A DNA stretch of 64,000 bases from Ascaris suum (Eukaryota; Nematoda; Chromadorea; Rhabditida; Ascarididae): assembly GCA_013433145.1 (NCBI GenBank), contig CM024185.1:1426001-1490000 (forward strand), written 5' to 3'. This document shows, piece after piece, positions 1 to 32,052 of the stretch (the first letter of the stretch is position 1; each line of letters begins with the position of its first letter). Position numbers and translations under genes: made by a program. Below the pieces are notes generated by a model, which was not told the origin of the DNA, ran no database searches, and saw nothing but the letters and a program-made list of their open reading frames with translations.

Positions 1-8829
<8,829 letters not shown>

Positions 8830-10103
8830 TTATGTAGTCATTTGTCCAGGATAGGTGTCGATCCTATTCTTGCGCATTAAGAATTGAGCTTTACGACGCA
8901 TATCCTCGTTGAAGATCGCTTTCGATGCCTCTACGGAAAGTGCTTTCCTCTGCATAAAAGGCTTTTGATAGTACTGCGTTTGGCGAATTATTTTCAACAT
9001 ACCTTCCATATCCATTAGCCTACAAATATCTTCCATCTAGTTCAGTCTTTGCAATAATGAGTTGATGAGAGAAAGAAACGCTTACCTGAGGAAATCCAAT
9101 TCGGCGATCTCAGCCCTCTCGGCTGACGCTCTGTCAGTAAGGAAATTATCAGTAAAACCTCAAAAAAGTGATGATAGACTACCAAGGCTGGAAATCGTGA
9201 ACAAAGGTGCGAGAGGGAACAGATATGAGACGATAAAGGAAGGGGGCTGGTATACCCACAGTACTCATGCAAACACACGGCAACAATAGACCTCTAACGT
9301 TGAACATGAGGAAGACAAAATATTTTTGGTCAAAGTCCTCAACTTTCGCACAAAAACGATAGGCCACCTTCAAAGCGAATCACATGACGAATATTAAAAT
9401 TTGTTCCTGTAGGCTGCAGCAGAGCCTGAAAATGATGTTCGGGTTGTGCAATAAATAAGCCACAACGACGATTTGCGGAAGAGAGAATTCGGCGAACCAA
9501 TATTCTTATAGACCAGGTCACAGTACGACCGAGTCCCATCCTCAACTTCCTTCACTCTCCTTTCTTGGAATCCATGCGACCCGTTGTCCCATAATACAAC
9601 AATCATCGTTTCATCGAAGATAAAACAATAACATTCAATTCTTCCCATTTCAAACCGCACTACTCCTCTATTTTGAGATTATTTCCTTTGCAAAAACGTT
9701 TCTATACCTCACCAGTCGTTAATTACAACGATTTCCAACACAGATCTTTGAAGTATATACCGCAAAACATCAGCTTGATTAGGAAAAAATATAGACAAAT
9801 CGTTGAATCGTTGTCCCATTCAATTGAATCAAATTTTATACCTACAAAATATATTTCACTTTTTTATGGCTTAGTTTTCTCTCATCTAATATTTTACACA
9901 ACGGAAATTACGCCTTTAAAAGGTAATTTGTGTTACCTCGAAAACGTAAATATATACCTGTTAAGAAGGTGGAATGCAGAATCAACATCGTTATCTTTGA
10001 CGAGCACAGTTCGATTCATAAAACGTGGATGGGCATGCCAAATCCCTGGGAATAAAGCGACGCCAAATGGTTGACGTAATGTACCGCGCCAAGCCCGTAC
10101 CAT
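8830..10103 (-). CDS. mRpS21: mitochondrial small ribosomal subunit protein bS21m (MRPS21)
   Basis: Two-exon gene of 111 residues. Exon 1 is 10103-9958, starting at the first in-frame ATG after a stop and ending AG before a GTATAT donor; exon 2 is 9019-8830, after a TTTGTAG acceptor and ending in TAA. The split codon AG|G joins cleanly. The family pattern is visible: RTVLVKDNDVDSAF (residues 31-44), YYQKPF (65-70), then FNEDMRR and FLMRKNR near the C-terminus, in the order known from animal MRPS21. The first 20 residues contain three arginines and no acidic residue, fitting a mitochondrial presequence. The protein is a component of the small mitoribosomal subunit. The 938-base intron contains unrelated open frames. 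No operon partner is visible. Identity is confident; the exact start is inferred. Confidence 0.9.
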
Positions 10104-11110
10104 CACCGTTCATCGACGAGTACCTCTCCTCTTGAGGCTTCAATTGAAGTAAGCTTAAACTAAACAACTGTAGAATGGTTGCATGAACACATAAAGTTTA
10201 AAATAGCTATGTAACGAGAAGGGATGCACTTGCAAAATCATAGAAGGATCGATAAACGGTATCCTCTAGCTGCAGTTCCCGTCTACCTGAGGTACAAAAA
10301 ACAATATATAATTGACACGGATATTAACGATTTAATCACAAATAAGCTCGTTTAAACAATGAAATGCAAAAGCAACCGTAATTGGAGAGGTCTGGATAAG
10401 AGATCCAGATTGTCTACTGCAAGAAACATGCACCATTCATATGAATTAAAGCGATCTGATGTTACAACATGGGCAACTGTGCCCCTTTTTACCTCATCCC
10501 CAACTTCCAGACGCTAGTCGGTTGACGACCTCGGTGGATCAATCGTTAGCTGCAGCTTAAAACGAGCCTAAAATGGGCCTAAGAATGAGATCCTAGACTC
10601 AAATCGAATTACCAATCCTATCAATTCCTCCCTTGTCGGAGAGGGGAGAAAAGTTGGCCAGGGCAAGCCAAGGATGCCTATTGGGCTAGATTACAACGTG
10701 CCAAGGGTAAATGATTTTTTGGAAGGGGAAGTGGGATGGAAGGCAAAGAGATACTTGTAAAATCCTTCTCCGAGTTACCATTTCGATACTAGACAACACT
10801 TTTGTGGATAACATTATCCAAGCGCAATCTAGTCGATTGGCTCAATTTGAATAAGAGCGAAGTGCATTGAATTTAACAATGACGGAAGGGTGAAAAAGAT
10901 AGACAGAGACGAAGAGGACGGGTGAAAAAGCTCTTAGGATTGGATACATAAAAAAAAGACAAACTATTACAGCTCTGAAATAAATGAACTTCGTGGCGTC
11001 GTACTTAGCGCTCTTTTTTTGAATTGTTGAAAATTTCTGGATTAATAGTTGAGATAAACGATGCGTTGAAGTCTTATAGATGGGACAGGAACTGATGCAA
11101 CAAATTTCTT

Positions 11111-11230
11111 CCGGTGCCGGATTACTTTTTTTGTTCAATGCCGGATGATACTTTTCATTCATTGCCGGATAACCGGAATCCTAAACAATGCCGGATGAGG
11201 ACAGTTTCTAAACAATACCGGATGACACTT
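11111..11230. repeat. CCGGATGA-type minisatellite
   Basis: Five imperfect copies of a roughly 25-30 base unit centred on AATGCCGGATGA, ending ATACCGGATGAC. No coding frame runs through it. Confidence 0.8.
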
Positions 11231-11798
11231 TAATTGTGACAAATTTATATGCGTTCAATTCACGAATTTAAGGCGATAAAAGTTTTTTTGGGGGGGAACA
11301 ATAGAGAATATTTGTAGAAATGAGAAAGAAATATTCAAAACATCACACGGGGAGTTGAAATCAATCGAATTTTTGCAATCTATCATATGATTCTCTTGCA
11401 GAAATTTACGAAAAATTTACCTGCAAATCTTACCTGGAAAAATTCTCAAAAATTTTCATATAATATGCATATTTGCATATGTGCATTTTTTTGTGTTCGA
11501 TTTACGAGTATAGCTTCTGCAGAAATAAAATTTATTTGATCTAATATAGACTATACAATGATCTTCTAATTCAAAATTATCCTCGACTGATTTAATTCTA
11601 TGCATATAAAAAGACAATTCACATTGCTAAAAAATTTGCATATGAGGATTTGCTCTTCGACTGTTTCCTAGTTGACTGTTAGCCGGGTGTTTTTTTTACG
11701 GACATTGTGCAATTGACCGGTCATGCATTTTTTTTCTTTATTTCCGGATTTTTACGCAACTTTTTATTTCGGCGGCCTGATTTGAAAAGGTGCTTAGC

Positions 11799-11990
11799 AT
11801 GTCCAATCTTCGTGGAGCGTTGTTCCACTTGTTCCGAATACATGAATTATGTGGCCGATCTTTTTGCACTGGAAATGTGCACGCTTTCGTTAAGAATCAA
11901 GTCAGAAACGAGGGTTCTACGATATGGGAGGGAAAAACAGGTGGGGAGGTTGCAACACAAGCGCACATAGGTGGAATTTCGAATGAGTGA
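11799..11990 (+). CDS. small ORF, possible first exon, hypothetical
   Basis: ATG-to-TGA frame of 63 residues in a G+C-richer stretch, starting MSNLRGALFHLFRIHELCG. A possible donor (ACAG|GTGGGG) at 11941 would end it after EGKT. No cleaved signal peptide or domain is visible. It sits about 500 bases upstream of the secreted cysteine-rich gene on the same strand but does not join it in any evident way. Another frame over the same bases is also open, so this may be noncoding. Confidence 0.15.
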   Translation: MSNLRGALFHLFRIHELCGRSFCTGNVHAFVKNQVRNEGSTIWEGKTGGEVATQAHIGGISNE

Positions 11991-12091
11991 AGTGGAAAAA
12001 TATATGAAAATCAACAACATTTGCTGCAATTTTCGCGCTCACACTGCACATATTGCAGGTGTGTAAATTGGACGCGAGAAAGAATAAAGCA

Positions 12092-12365
12092 AGGCAATTG
12101 AAAGTGGTGTGAATAGACATTGGCTCCATCCTGTCGAGCCACTCCGACCAGCACTCTCATCGGCACGAAGGTGGTGAAGTAGATCCCGACCCTCCTCCTT
12201 AGGGAAACAACGGTAAATCGACTCGTCAGAATCCTATAGGCAGGATGCAAGCCTAACCTCTAACTTTCAGTCGACTTTGTAAGTCCTCTCAAGCGGAATT
12301 GAAAGTGATATGAAGAGACATTTAATCATAATTAATGCTTTGTTGAATAAAATAAAGTAAACGAA
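12092..12365. repeat. dispersed repeat R1, copy 1
   Basis: G+C-richer block containing GAGCCACTCCGACCAGCA and, at 12307-12325, TGATATGAAGAGACATTTA, which recur elsewhere. A diverged second copy of the latter (GTGGTGTGAATAGACATT) at about 12103 brackets it, so the block is a partial tandem duplication. Confidence 0.6.
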
Positions 12366-12491
12366 TCGATATATACGTTCGTAATTTAAATGAACAGAAT
12401 AAGGCAAAGATATTATGCTAATTTTATAGCGAGATTGATTTACATTTTCGAAATATCTAAATGACTTCTATTGCTTATGTGCCCAATGTCG

Positions 12492-14913
12492 ATGATGAGC
12501 TCGCATCATAATGTTGCGCTACTATTCCCGTTGCTATTCGTTGGCTGTTATGGTGTTTCAAGAGGAAATCGACCTTCAATTACTTGTTTTTCGTATGTTT
12601 GAAATGTTGGCATTATTTTAGAAAACACTTGAGGAATACGATTGTCTTATTGCGTGCAATGCTCGGCTGATAGATGGATCAACCATATCGGTTATATACC
12701 TTATTACTGCTTAGATGATGTTTAATGATAATCATGAGTCTTTGTTCACTGAAACATATTTTGAATCGGAAGGTTTTCATCGCGATGTGCGATCCCAATA
12801 ACCGGAGTTGATTCATCAAAAGGATTTTCGAATTCGCAATTTCTTTAAGATTTCAATAATTTCCGCAAATCAGCAATGAGTGGCTTCGATATTATCAAAG
12901 CAAGTTACAGCAACAGCACGTACCTGACAAAAGTGCCACTCGAACAAACCATTCTTCCCACCTCACCGGGTTCTTCTTCCCTCCTCCCCCCCCCCCCCCC
13001 CCTCCAACCAGCCCTTCAAAGTGAAATTGCAGTCGTTGTAATGACTTCACCACGTAATTGAAATGACTTCACCATGTAAAGAAAGTGTAATTGCAGTTGT
13101 AAAGTGTTGAAAAATGAAGATCACCATGATCATAGAGATCACTCATCAAAATTTGAATTGAAATCTTATGGAAAAGCCGGTGAAATTCGTGGATTTTCTC
13201 TCTATCATAGATTCCTCTCCCTTAAATTTCCATTCTCATCTCTCTAATTTTAATTAATCGTAATTTAGCTTCTTTGGCGAATTCCTAAAGAATGGTACAT
13301 TTGTTATGGTGGAACCATTGAGGGAAGTGAAATGCGCTGAGAAGAGCACACATTGTTTCCTTGAGGTATACTTCTCATGATGCTTTAACATTTAAAGTCG
13401 TAGTTGACCGTTGACGCTATCCATATAAGGAAGATATTCTAACACTAACGATAACATCTTACCTCGTACTATCTATAGTTTACTTACACTTTACCTTACT
13501 TACCTTTCTTATACCTTAATTACCTTGTTTTGCAGTTACAGTACCTTACCTTATTTACTTACTTATCAAGCTTACTAGTTTACTTCGTAGAAGATAGCTG
13601 TCGTTAACAATTAAAGTACCAGGGAAGATGCTTCACTTAAGATGACGAGTCCGATAGACTGCACATAGCATCTAACTTCATATCAGTTAATTTGCAACTA
13701 AATAATGTTTGACCTGAACGAATTGAATAAAGATTGTTTGATATGCTAATTTCTTGGCACCTCATTGAATTAGGAGCAATCACGAGCGATTATGAAGTCA
13801 AATTATCCCAAAAATCCCGAGCATATCGTAATGAAATTTCAACGGTGAGATATGCAAATTAATTTTTTTTTTTGGCAAAGCGCCATCCTAAAATCAACTA
13901 TCACCCATTAATATTTTTTAAGCAGTACAAAAAATATGTCGACACTTATGTAAAGTCAGAAAGACTAGCGATCGTTATAATATAGTTTCAAATGAAGATA
14001 ATTGGAAAGACACATTCCTTGAGTTTATATGAGCACATATGAATGAAGTGAAATAAATAAAGGAAGCATTTTATTGCGCTAGATGGAATCCACAGTATAT
14101 CGTAGATGCAAAAAGTTTTATTTGTTGCAAAATGCAAAATGCAAAATGCAATATATGCTTTATATAGTTGTTTGTATGCTACTGTTCATTAACGTTCATT
14201 ATGAGATGCAAATAAATTTAGATTTATCGACTTGAAGCACAAACCTGGTTCAATGGACAATGCGATGATTCTTTCGCATGTCGATATGAATCTGAATATT
14301 TAATGCCACATGGCTGTCAGGCGTGAGTCATTGCGTTTACAATCTATTTCTATGATTCATTAGCAAGAGGTTAATTTATTTATTTACGGCTTACTTATTA
14401 AGTTGTAGTTTGTAACATACTCACAATTTACTAAGCTGTGGGTTGTAGTATATTCATAGATTATACTATAAATGAAAATTTAATTTCGAAAATGAATAAT
14501 AATCAAAAAATTTTAAAGTGAAATCAAATAAAGCTGTGCTTAAAATATGGTTAATTAATATGAACGATGACAGTGTAAGAATTGTACTGAATCTCAGCTG
14601 AAACGTTTACACCGTTCAACGAATTTGCATATACATCCCTATAGGGCGTATATTTGAGCAATTACGGTATGCTACCATAATCACTGATAATCAACGGAAC
14701 GACCATCGAGTGCTTTTGCGCCTGAACGACAACACTTGCAGCACTCTACATGGTGGCGATCGTTGTTGCTGTAGCCAGAATAATTGCAATTTCGAACGGA
14801 TTTTAGTGGAACGACCAGATTTTAAACGATTTCTACCAAAATCAGAGAGTGAAGAAGATTTTACACCACCAAAGGCATCAACTTGTGGAAAAAATCCAAT
14901 GAAACATGGATAA
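12492..14913 (+). CDS. secreted cysteine-rich protein, three-finger (Ly6/ET-module-like) fold
   Basis: Four exons: 12492-12592, 13269-13365, 14222-14322 and 14742-14913, giving 156 residues. Donors are GTATGT, GTATAC and GTGAGT; acceptors are AATTTAG, AAATTTAG and CTTGCAG; all phases agree. Residues 1-25 form a signal peptide (MMSSHHN, then ALLFPLLFVG). The mature part has eleven cysteines at 32, 56, 63, 80, 86, 98, 108, 109, 110, 115 and 148. The run RCCCSQNNCN matches the C-terminal CCxxxxCN signature of three-finger proteins, and the triple Cys recalls nematode ET-module proteins. One N-glycosylation site (NGT, 42-44) is present. The tail from residue 117 is charged, with no membrane segment or GPI-type hydrophobic end, so secretion is inferred. 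Ligand and role are unknown. An alternative start is the second ATG, one codon later. Confidence 0.72.
12986..13002. repeat. poly-C run in an intron of the cysteine-rich gene
   Basis: Seventeen C in a row, one of several long pure G or C runs in this genome (also 32604-32617, 51506-51522, 56564-56581). Confidence 0.95.
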
Positions 14914-15195
14914 TGTTGACGAGATCTTCGCTCACTTTTTTTTTCCATCATTCTCTTGTATAGAAAACGGCTGAAATGCATTACTTTATTATGACACTAG
15001 CGAATTGTTAGATGTGTATACATTTAAATCGCTGTAAATTTTTAATTCGAAAACAAGATAAACGATATAAAATGCGTTATTTGCATAGAACGGTCCCTTA
15101 TAGTCGTGAGTATAGTATGCAAATTTTATTCTCCTCAAAAAAAGCTCTATGTTTGTTGTTGATTCCTTCTTATTCATTAATATTTCAATGTTGCT

Positions 15196-15655
15196 GTAAT
15201 CTTCGAAGATGCTTTACTGCAGATGATATGGTTTCCTGAAAGCTCTCTTCAACGATGTCTCTCTTCTTCGATAGTGGAAAAATTTATGCAACGTGCCAAA
15301 TTTTACGATTACTCACATATTACATCGGATGCCCAATAGGCTGAAAATGTCGGTCTAGGCTCCACTGTTAGTTTACCTACTGCGCGAATAAAATCCTCTT
15401 CATGGCCATGTAGCACTGATAAAGAAATATGTCGTAAAGTGAATGAATTAGGCTGAATTAGATGAATAACACTAAAGATCTAACCAATACGGTTACAAAT
15501 TGGTACACTATGACGAAATATAGCAGTAGCAACCCTCTTATTATTAATAAAAATAGGTAAAATTGGAAAACCTAAATTGCATTCAACGTGAACTCCATGA
15601 TGATATCGGGAACGCAGGTGCAGAAAAGGTGAACCGAAAATGTTGGCATCAATGT
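15196..15655 (-). pseudogene. possible gene fragment or exons, unrecognised
   Basis: One minus-strand frame is open from 15655 to 15317 with a single TAG (15485-15483 region). A putative 69-base intron, G|GTTAGA at 15485 to TTTCTTTATCAG at 15416, would remove that stop and keep the frame into LHGHEEDFIRAVGKLTVE and SAYWASDVI, followed by a GTGAGT donor and a possible short last exon ending HLRRLQQH. A second frame over 15730-15570 is open too (ending EFTLNAI then TAG). The competing frames and lack of a family match keep this low. Confidence 0.18.
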
Positions 15656-18306
15656 GAGATCACAGGAAGGTATATCGATAAAATTGACTACATTTTTGAA
15701 TCTGAAGATCACCGTTGAGAAACTGCAAACACTCACTTATGTTCATTTCTCTTCAAAACCAATGAACGAGATGCTTGGATTTTAACAAGCAGGTTTTTGA
15801 ATGTGTACAAACTTTATCGGATCAGGAACATATATTTGCTCCGTTACTTCCTGGTCGTAGTCGGCATGTCATGACGAATGCATATTGAATTCGCATGGCA
15901 TTATTATGGGAAATTTTCGTATCGTGTTTATCACCGTCTGCCATTACTTTACGTCTCACTGTAGTCGGAAAATGTCATCCGTCACTAGCAGAAAAATTAT
16001 CAATGAAATGAATCGTTTATTTTCAAATATTTTAAGGGAACCTCGGACCTCTAATATGATAAAATCACTTTTCCTTGCTAGCAAAGGGCCTACTTCACAT
16101 ATCCGGACACTTTTATATCTATCTACACATTTCTTCATTGCTCAACAATGTTTACCTTTAATCCTCTTCCGCTTCATTAGCATTGTATATTATACCTGAT
16201 GATATGCTTGCCATACCTGTTGACGTTCAGATATATGAGGTGATAATCGATTTACCTTCATAAAATTATGAATAATTTGCTGTATTCTTTGTAAAGTTAT
16301 TCTTTTGATAAGTTTTAAAAAAAAAACAATAAACAAACATTTAAGAGAGTTGTATTTCGACAACATTCATGAAGGATCATTGAGACACACAAATTACTGA
16401 TGAAAATCTCTTTCACAAACACACTTAAGCACACACACACACACAAAAAAAAGAAACGAAAATAAGAAACATATAACTAGCGTGGTTATGAACGCTTACG
16501 CAATTCAATCAGCTAACCGACATTTGAAACGGTCGATCAACAAACCAATCAACAATCGATCAATCCTCTTTTTGAGATTCATTCTACTATATAGTACAAA
16601 AACGGTGGGATATTCATAAACGCTAATTTTCGAGACCGATGAGATTAACGATAAATAAACAATCGATTTTCTAAATTTTTTAATTGAGAGCATTATGCTT
16701 TAATTGTTGCAAAATTTGACAATTGTTTACGAATATTTCAATTAAACTTCTTTTTTTTTTTTTTTAAACAAGACTTAAGCATAGTCAATATATTTTATTA
16801 AATATTCCTCGAAAATGAGATTTAAGTGATACTACTAAAAATAAAAGAAAATAACAACTTATTTGTATTTATCATCGAATTATTTGTCGATAAATTTATT
16901 CAAACCTATGATAAAATAAATCACCTATTTAGATGTCTTTCAATAAAGTATAGATAAGGTTATCCATAAACGCCAGAACTTCAAAAGAAAAAACTTCTTC
17001 GAACAACGTCAGCTATGTAGAGTTGAACATCATCAGATCTTGACATGAAACAAAAATTGCACATTGTAAAGCAACGAAAATTGAACATACACATAGCGAC
17101 TACAACGACGAATAGAAAAAAAATAATAATAATAAAAGAAACAAAGCAAAATAAACGAAAAGAGAACCCATAATAAGTCCGATGAGCCTAAGCACTGGCA
17201 TATCCATACGTAAACATCATTATCGCTCAATGGCGGAAACACGATAAAGCATAAATGTGCTATATGGGAAAGTTTTGAATAATAGTCCAAAATGCGCGAA
17301 TTCGAACTGCGTTATTTAATCGATTTTAAAGTGGACAGATGAAGTTTGACCAATTTACTGGACTAAAAACGAATTTTGAATTGCATTTCAAAGATAAGTA
17401 AACAAACAGAAAGAAAATATTGAATAAAAGAGCATAAAGTAAACGCTTGTCGATTGTATGTGATAAACTGACCTTTAACCTTTTGTAGCAGAGAAAAAAC
17501 TAGAGATTGCAAAAAAAAAAAACGAGTGACCATATCGCATTATTTGTGCCACACACATGCACACACAAATTGTACAAATAGTTGAGTGCAAGATAACAAA
17601 TAACCAACTATCTAGCTACGTATGAATAACATAATAAGGGATGGCATAGGCGTAGAAACGAAAAAAGAGAAAATATCACTCGATAAAAAACTTCAAGAGT
17701 TGTCCATAGAAAGAAATTAAGAAATGATATGAAATAAATATTAATGAATAGAGATAAATACTAAGAGAAAATAGAATATATTATATGCGAATAAACTATA
17801 AGCAATTAGAAGGAAATTAAATTGCATAAAGCTTTTTATGCTTTCAACTATTTGCTTTTAATCACAGTACAGCCTACTTTAGCCTTCTGATCCACTCCAT
17901 AGCAGTCTTCATCCTTCGATTCTACTTAACGCTAGCTTCTTTTTTTTTTAATTTCAAAGGAGCTCAAAGCCATTGATGCATCACTTTATTTTATGAAATA
18001 TGATAGTTTAACAGAACTGGTCAATACGAATTGTCCACAACAAAGATAATGGAAAATATCACTAAAGAAAAAACCGGAAGAAAAAATTGAGAGATATTCA
18101 ATAATAGTGGAAAATTTATATCTGAATATTTATGTATATCTAATATGCATTAATATCACCTTTTTGAAAAGGTAAGAGAGGATAGAGTATAATCTCGTAA
18201 CCAACACCTACGCAACATCCCGCATAATCGAAACGTGAGCAGAAATTGGAGCATGGTTCCCATCTCTTGAAGAACGCTGCTCCCTGCACATCTCTGAACA
18301 ACAAGC
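15656..18306. other. intergenic region downstream of malic enzyme
   Basis: Apart from the possible fragment just to the left, nothing is supported. It contains a short (CA)n tract near 16433-16445, A-runs and a 104-codon plus-strand frame (15885-16199) whose composition and lack of splice context look random. The malic enzyme 3' UTR should extend a few hundred bases below 18307. Confidence 0.55.
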
Positions 18307-29939
<11,633 letters not shown>

Positions 29940-30239
29940 TCTATAAATTTACGATTAATTAAAATTAAATAGGGTTATTTTAATTTTCTTTCTCCACCAA
30001 GAATATTTGATGATTAAATTTTTTTAAGTTCTATTATGTAGGTGTCACCATTCCTTACTATCTTATTGCTAATACTACACTATGATAATGTTCGAAATAA
30101 TATGATAATAAGTCTCGAAATAATATAAAATAATATGTTTGGGTGTCTTTGATAATAAGGTTTAGGGGGCTTTATGACAATAGTGAACGATCGAGTAGAA
30201 ATATAATATAAGATAGATTTATAAATGAATCAAAATATG

Positions 30240-30345
30240 AATTAATAAGGAAATCGAGATGACCTGTGTGCAATGTCGGGCGATCGCCGTATCACCGACG
30301 TGATGCCGCTTTGATGCGCGATGAAACTCATTGCTGCGCCTACAA
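30240..30345 (-). promoter_or_regulatory. G+C-rich island just upstream of the malic enzyme start
   Basis: A sharply G+C-richer block 300-400 bases upstream of the malic enzyme ATG, with a 10-base palindrome GGCGATCGCC and CG dinucleotides, in otherwise AT-rich DNA. Position suggests a proximal promoter or 5' UTR; no TATA or initiator was defined. Confidence 0.25.
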
Positions 30346-30499
30346 TTGCATTGTTTTCATTTCCGCTCGATATTCTTATTGATAGCCGCACACAAACGAA
30401 AACGTATACTTGCATCATCTCTTAATCATTACGACAAATATATACCGTTATTTAAGTATTTACACATTGAACCTAAAATTGGTGAAGAGAAAGGAGAGA

Positions 30500-30590
30500 G
30501 GGTGGGGGGGGGGGGGAAGGGAGAGGGGGGGAAGGTTGGGGGGAGGTGGAAGGGGGATGGGAGTGGGGGAGGGGGGGGGGGGATGGCAAG
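30500..30590. repeat. G-rich tract with G-quadruplex potential
   Basis: About 90 bases made almost only of G runs (many of four or more) separated by one to three bases on the plus strand, 0.6 kb upstream of the malic enzyme ATG. The minus-strand gene therefore has this tract on its template strand. Open frames through it (Gly- or Pro-rich) are artefacts. Confidence 0.8.
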
Positions 30591-32000
30591 AGTGAGATGA
30601 TAATCCCTTTTCAAACGATTGCAAAAGTATCATGTAAAAATGCAAATTTCCCCAAAAAATAAAAACGACCTTTAGATAAAAATTGGAGAATTTCATTATT
30701 TGTTGAGAAATTTTCTTTCATTGTTTATCACAACATATAAACATTTTATGATTGATTAATATTAAATAAAACGTTGAAGTTTTCTCTTTTTTTTTTGCGA
30801 AAAATCAAAGAAATTAGACTGAAATTATGCAATGCAGATTATGCAATGAATTTAATTGAATTAATTTTTGCATTGAATTGCAAAATTGAATAAAAATTGA
30901 AAGAATTTTGGAAAATTAAGAATGAATTTGAAAAATATGATCGACGAAAAAAATTGAAAAACTTTCAATTTTCGAAAATATCTTTGAAAATGAGAAATTC
31001 AACGCTAATATTTTTATGATTTAAAAAAAAAAACTATGTTCCCCATGCATATATTTATGCAAATATTTATGCAAATATTTTTAAAAAAACTAATTAAATA
31101 TGCATTTAAAATGACATATATTTTTGAAATTTTACGTATATTTCCCGCATAAATATTTATATTCCTATTTTGTATCTACAACAATAAAACACTTCGTAGT
31201 TAAGGCAGTAACTGTGCATTAAAATTGATTCGACTATTCGCGGGCATTGATTCGTTTATAGTAATTACAGTAATATAAACTCAATAATATGATAATATGC
31301 TCTTATACCTCGGGTATGAGTCCGCCGTCAACGCAAATTGATCTGAAAAGTTCGAAAATCCTTAGATCACAGAAATGATAGATCAAAACTAACGATATAT
31401 GATATATATACCAGCGTTTATATGCTATATCTAGATTTATAGGTTATTACAAGGTTTACGCCACGACACAATCTGAGTCTTACGGCATATCAGCGACGGA
31501 TATCAGTGATAAGCTTTCAGCTAAATTATTCCCTGCGCTCTTCTGAAAAATCTCCTTCCACTCTGAAAGAGAAACTGAAAGATTTTAGAAAAAAAGAAAA
31601 GAAAAGAAAAGAAAAAAATCTGTTCCATTGAACTCATTGATGCCCTCTTATGCTTTTATTTCGCATGGCTGTGCAGCTGGTAGTGCTAGTCAATATTCCT
31701 CTCAAAAACGACGGATGACTGACTAACTGAACGATCACGTGATTGCAAGCTTGCCGAATATGCAAATTTACATGTTGGCCGAACAAATAAATCAACAATC
31801 ATCTAATGAAAGTTTAATAATAAACGAATAAATTTGGTGAATTAAAAAATTCAGAGCAGTTCGACCGGTTGAATCCTAATCGAACATGCAAACAGGTAAC
31901 AACCGTAAATAGTTAACCAATCCGAATTTTACTATACCTTTAGTAGAGAATAATAACAAACAACTCGTAGAAAATAAAATGATTAATTAAATAAAAATCG

Positions 32001-32052
32001 AATCCAGAATTGCAATGGAAATAGATAATCCAGAATTGCAATGGAAATAGAT
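32001..32052. repeat. perfect 26-base tandem duplication
   Basis: Two identical adjacent copies (AATCCAGAATTGCAATGG and eight further bases), so recent. Confidence 0.9.

Larger units (their letters stand above)
10104..12491. other. intergenic region between mRpS21 and the cysteine-rich gene
   Basis: Upstream region of mRpS21 on one side and of the plus-strand secreted gene on the other, so both promoters should lie here; no clear promoter element was seen. It holds a G+C-rich island (about 10480-10720), the CCGGATGA minisatellite, a small ORF at 11799 and repeat R1. Confidence 0.6.

Noticed and set aside
9086..9130. 45-base minus-strand unit with good acceptor and donor, in phase with mRpS21 exon 2
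   Set aside because: mRpS21 exon 1 at 10103-9958 joins exon 2 directly in the right phase; including this unit would insert residues in the middle of a conserved segment.
9673..10074. 133-codon plus-strand open frame with a mitochondrial-looking start and a hydrophobic segment
   Set aside because: No ATG opens it, and its last third lies antisense to mRpS21 exon 1, which has clear homology and correct splice phase.
15885..16199. 104-codon plus-strand frame
   Set aside because: AT-typical amino acids, no splice or start context and no recognisable motif.
30331..30696. Gly-, Arg- or Pro-rich open frames on both strands
   Set aside because: They read through the G-rich tract; composition explains the lack of stops.
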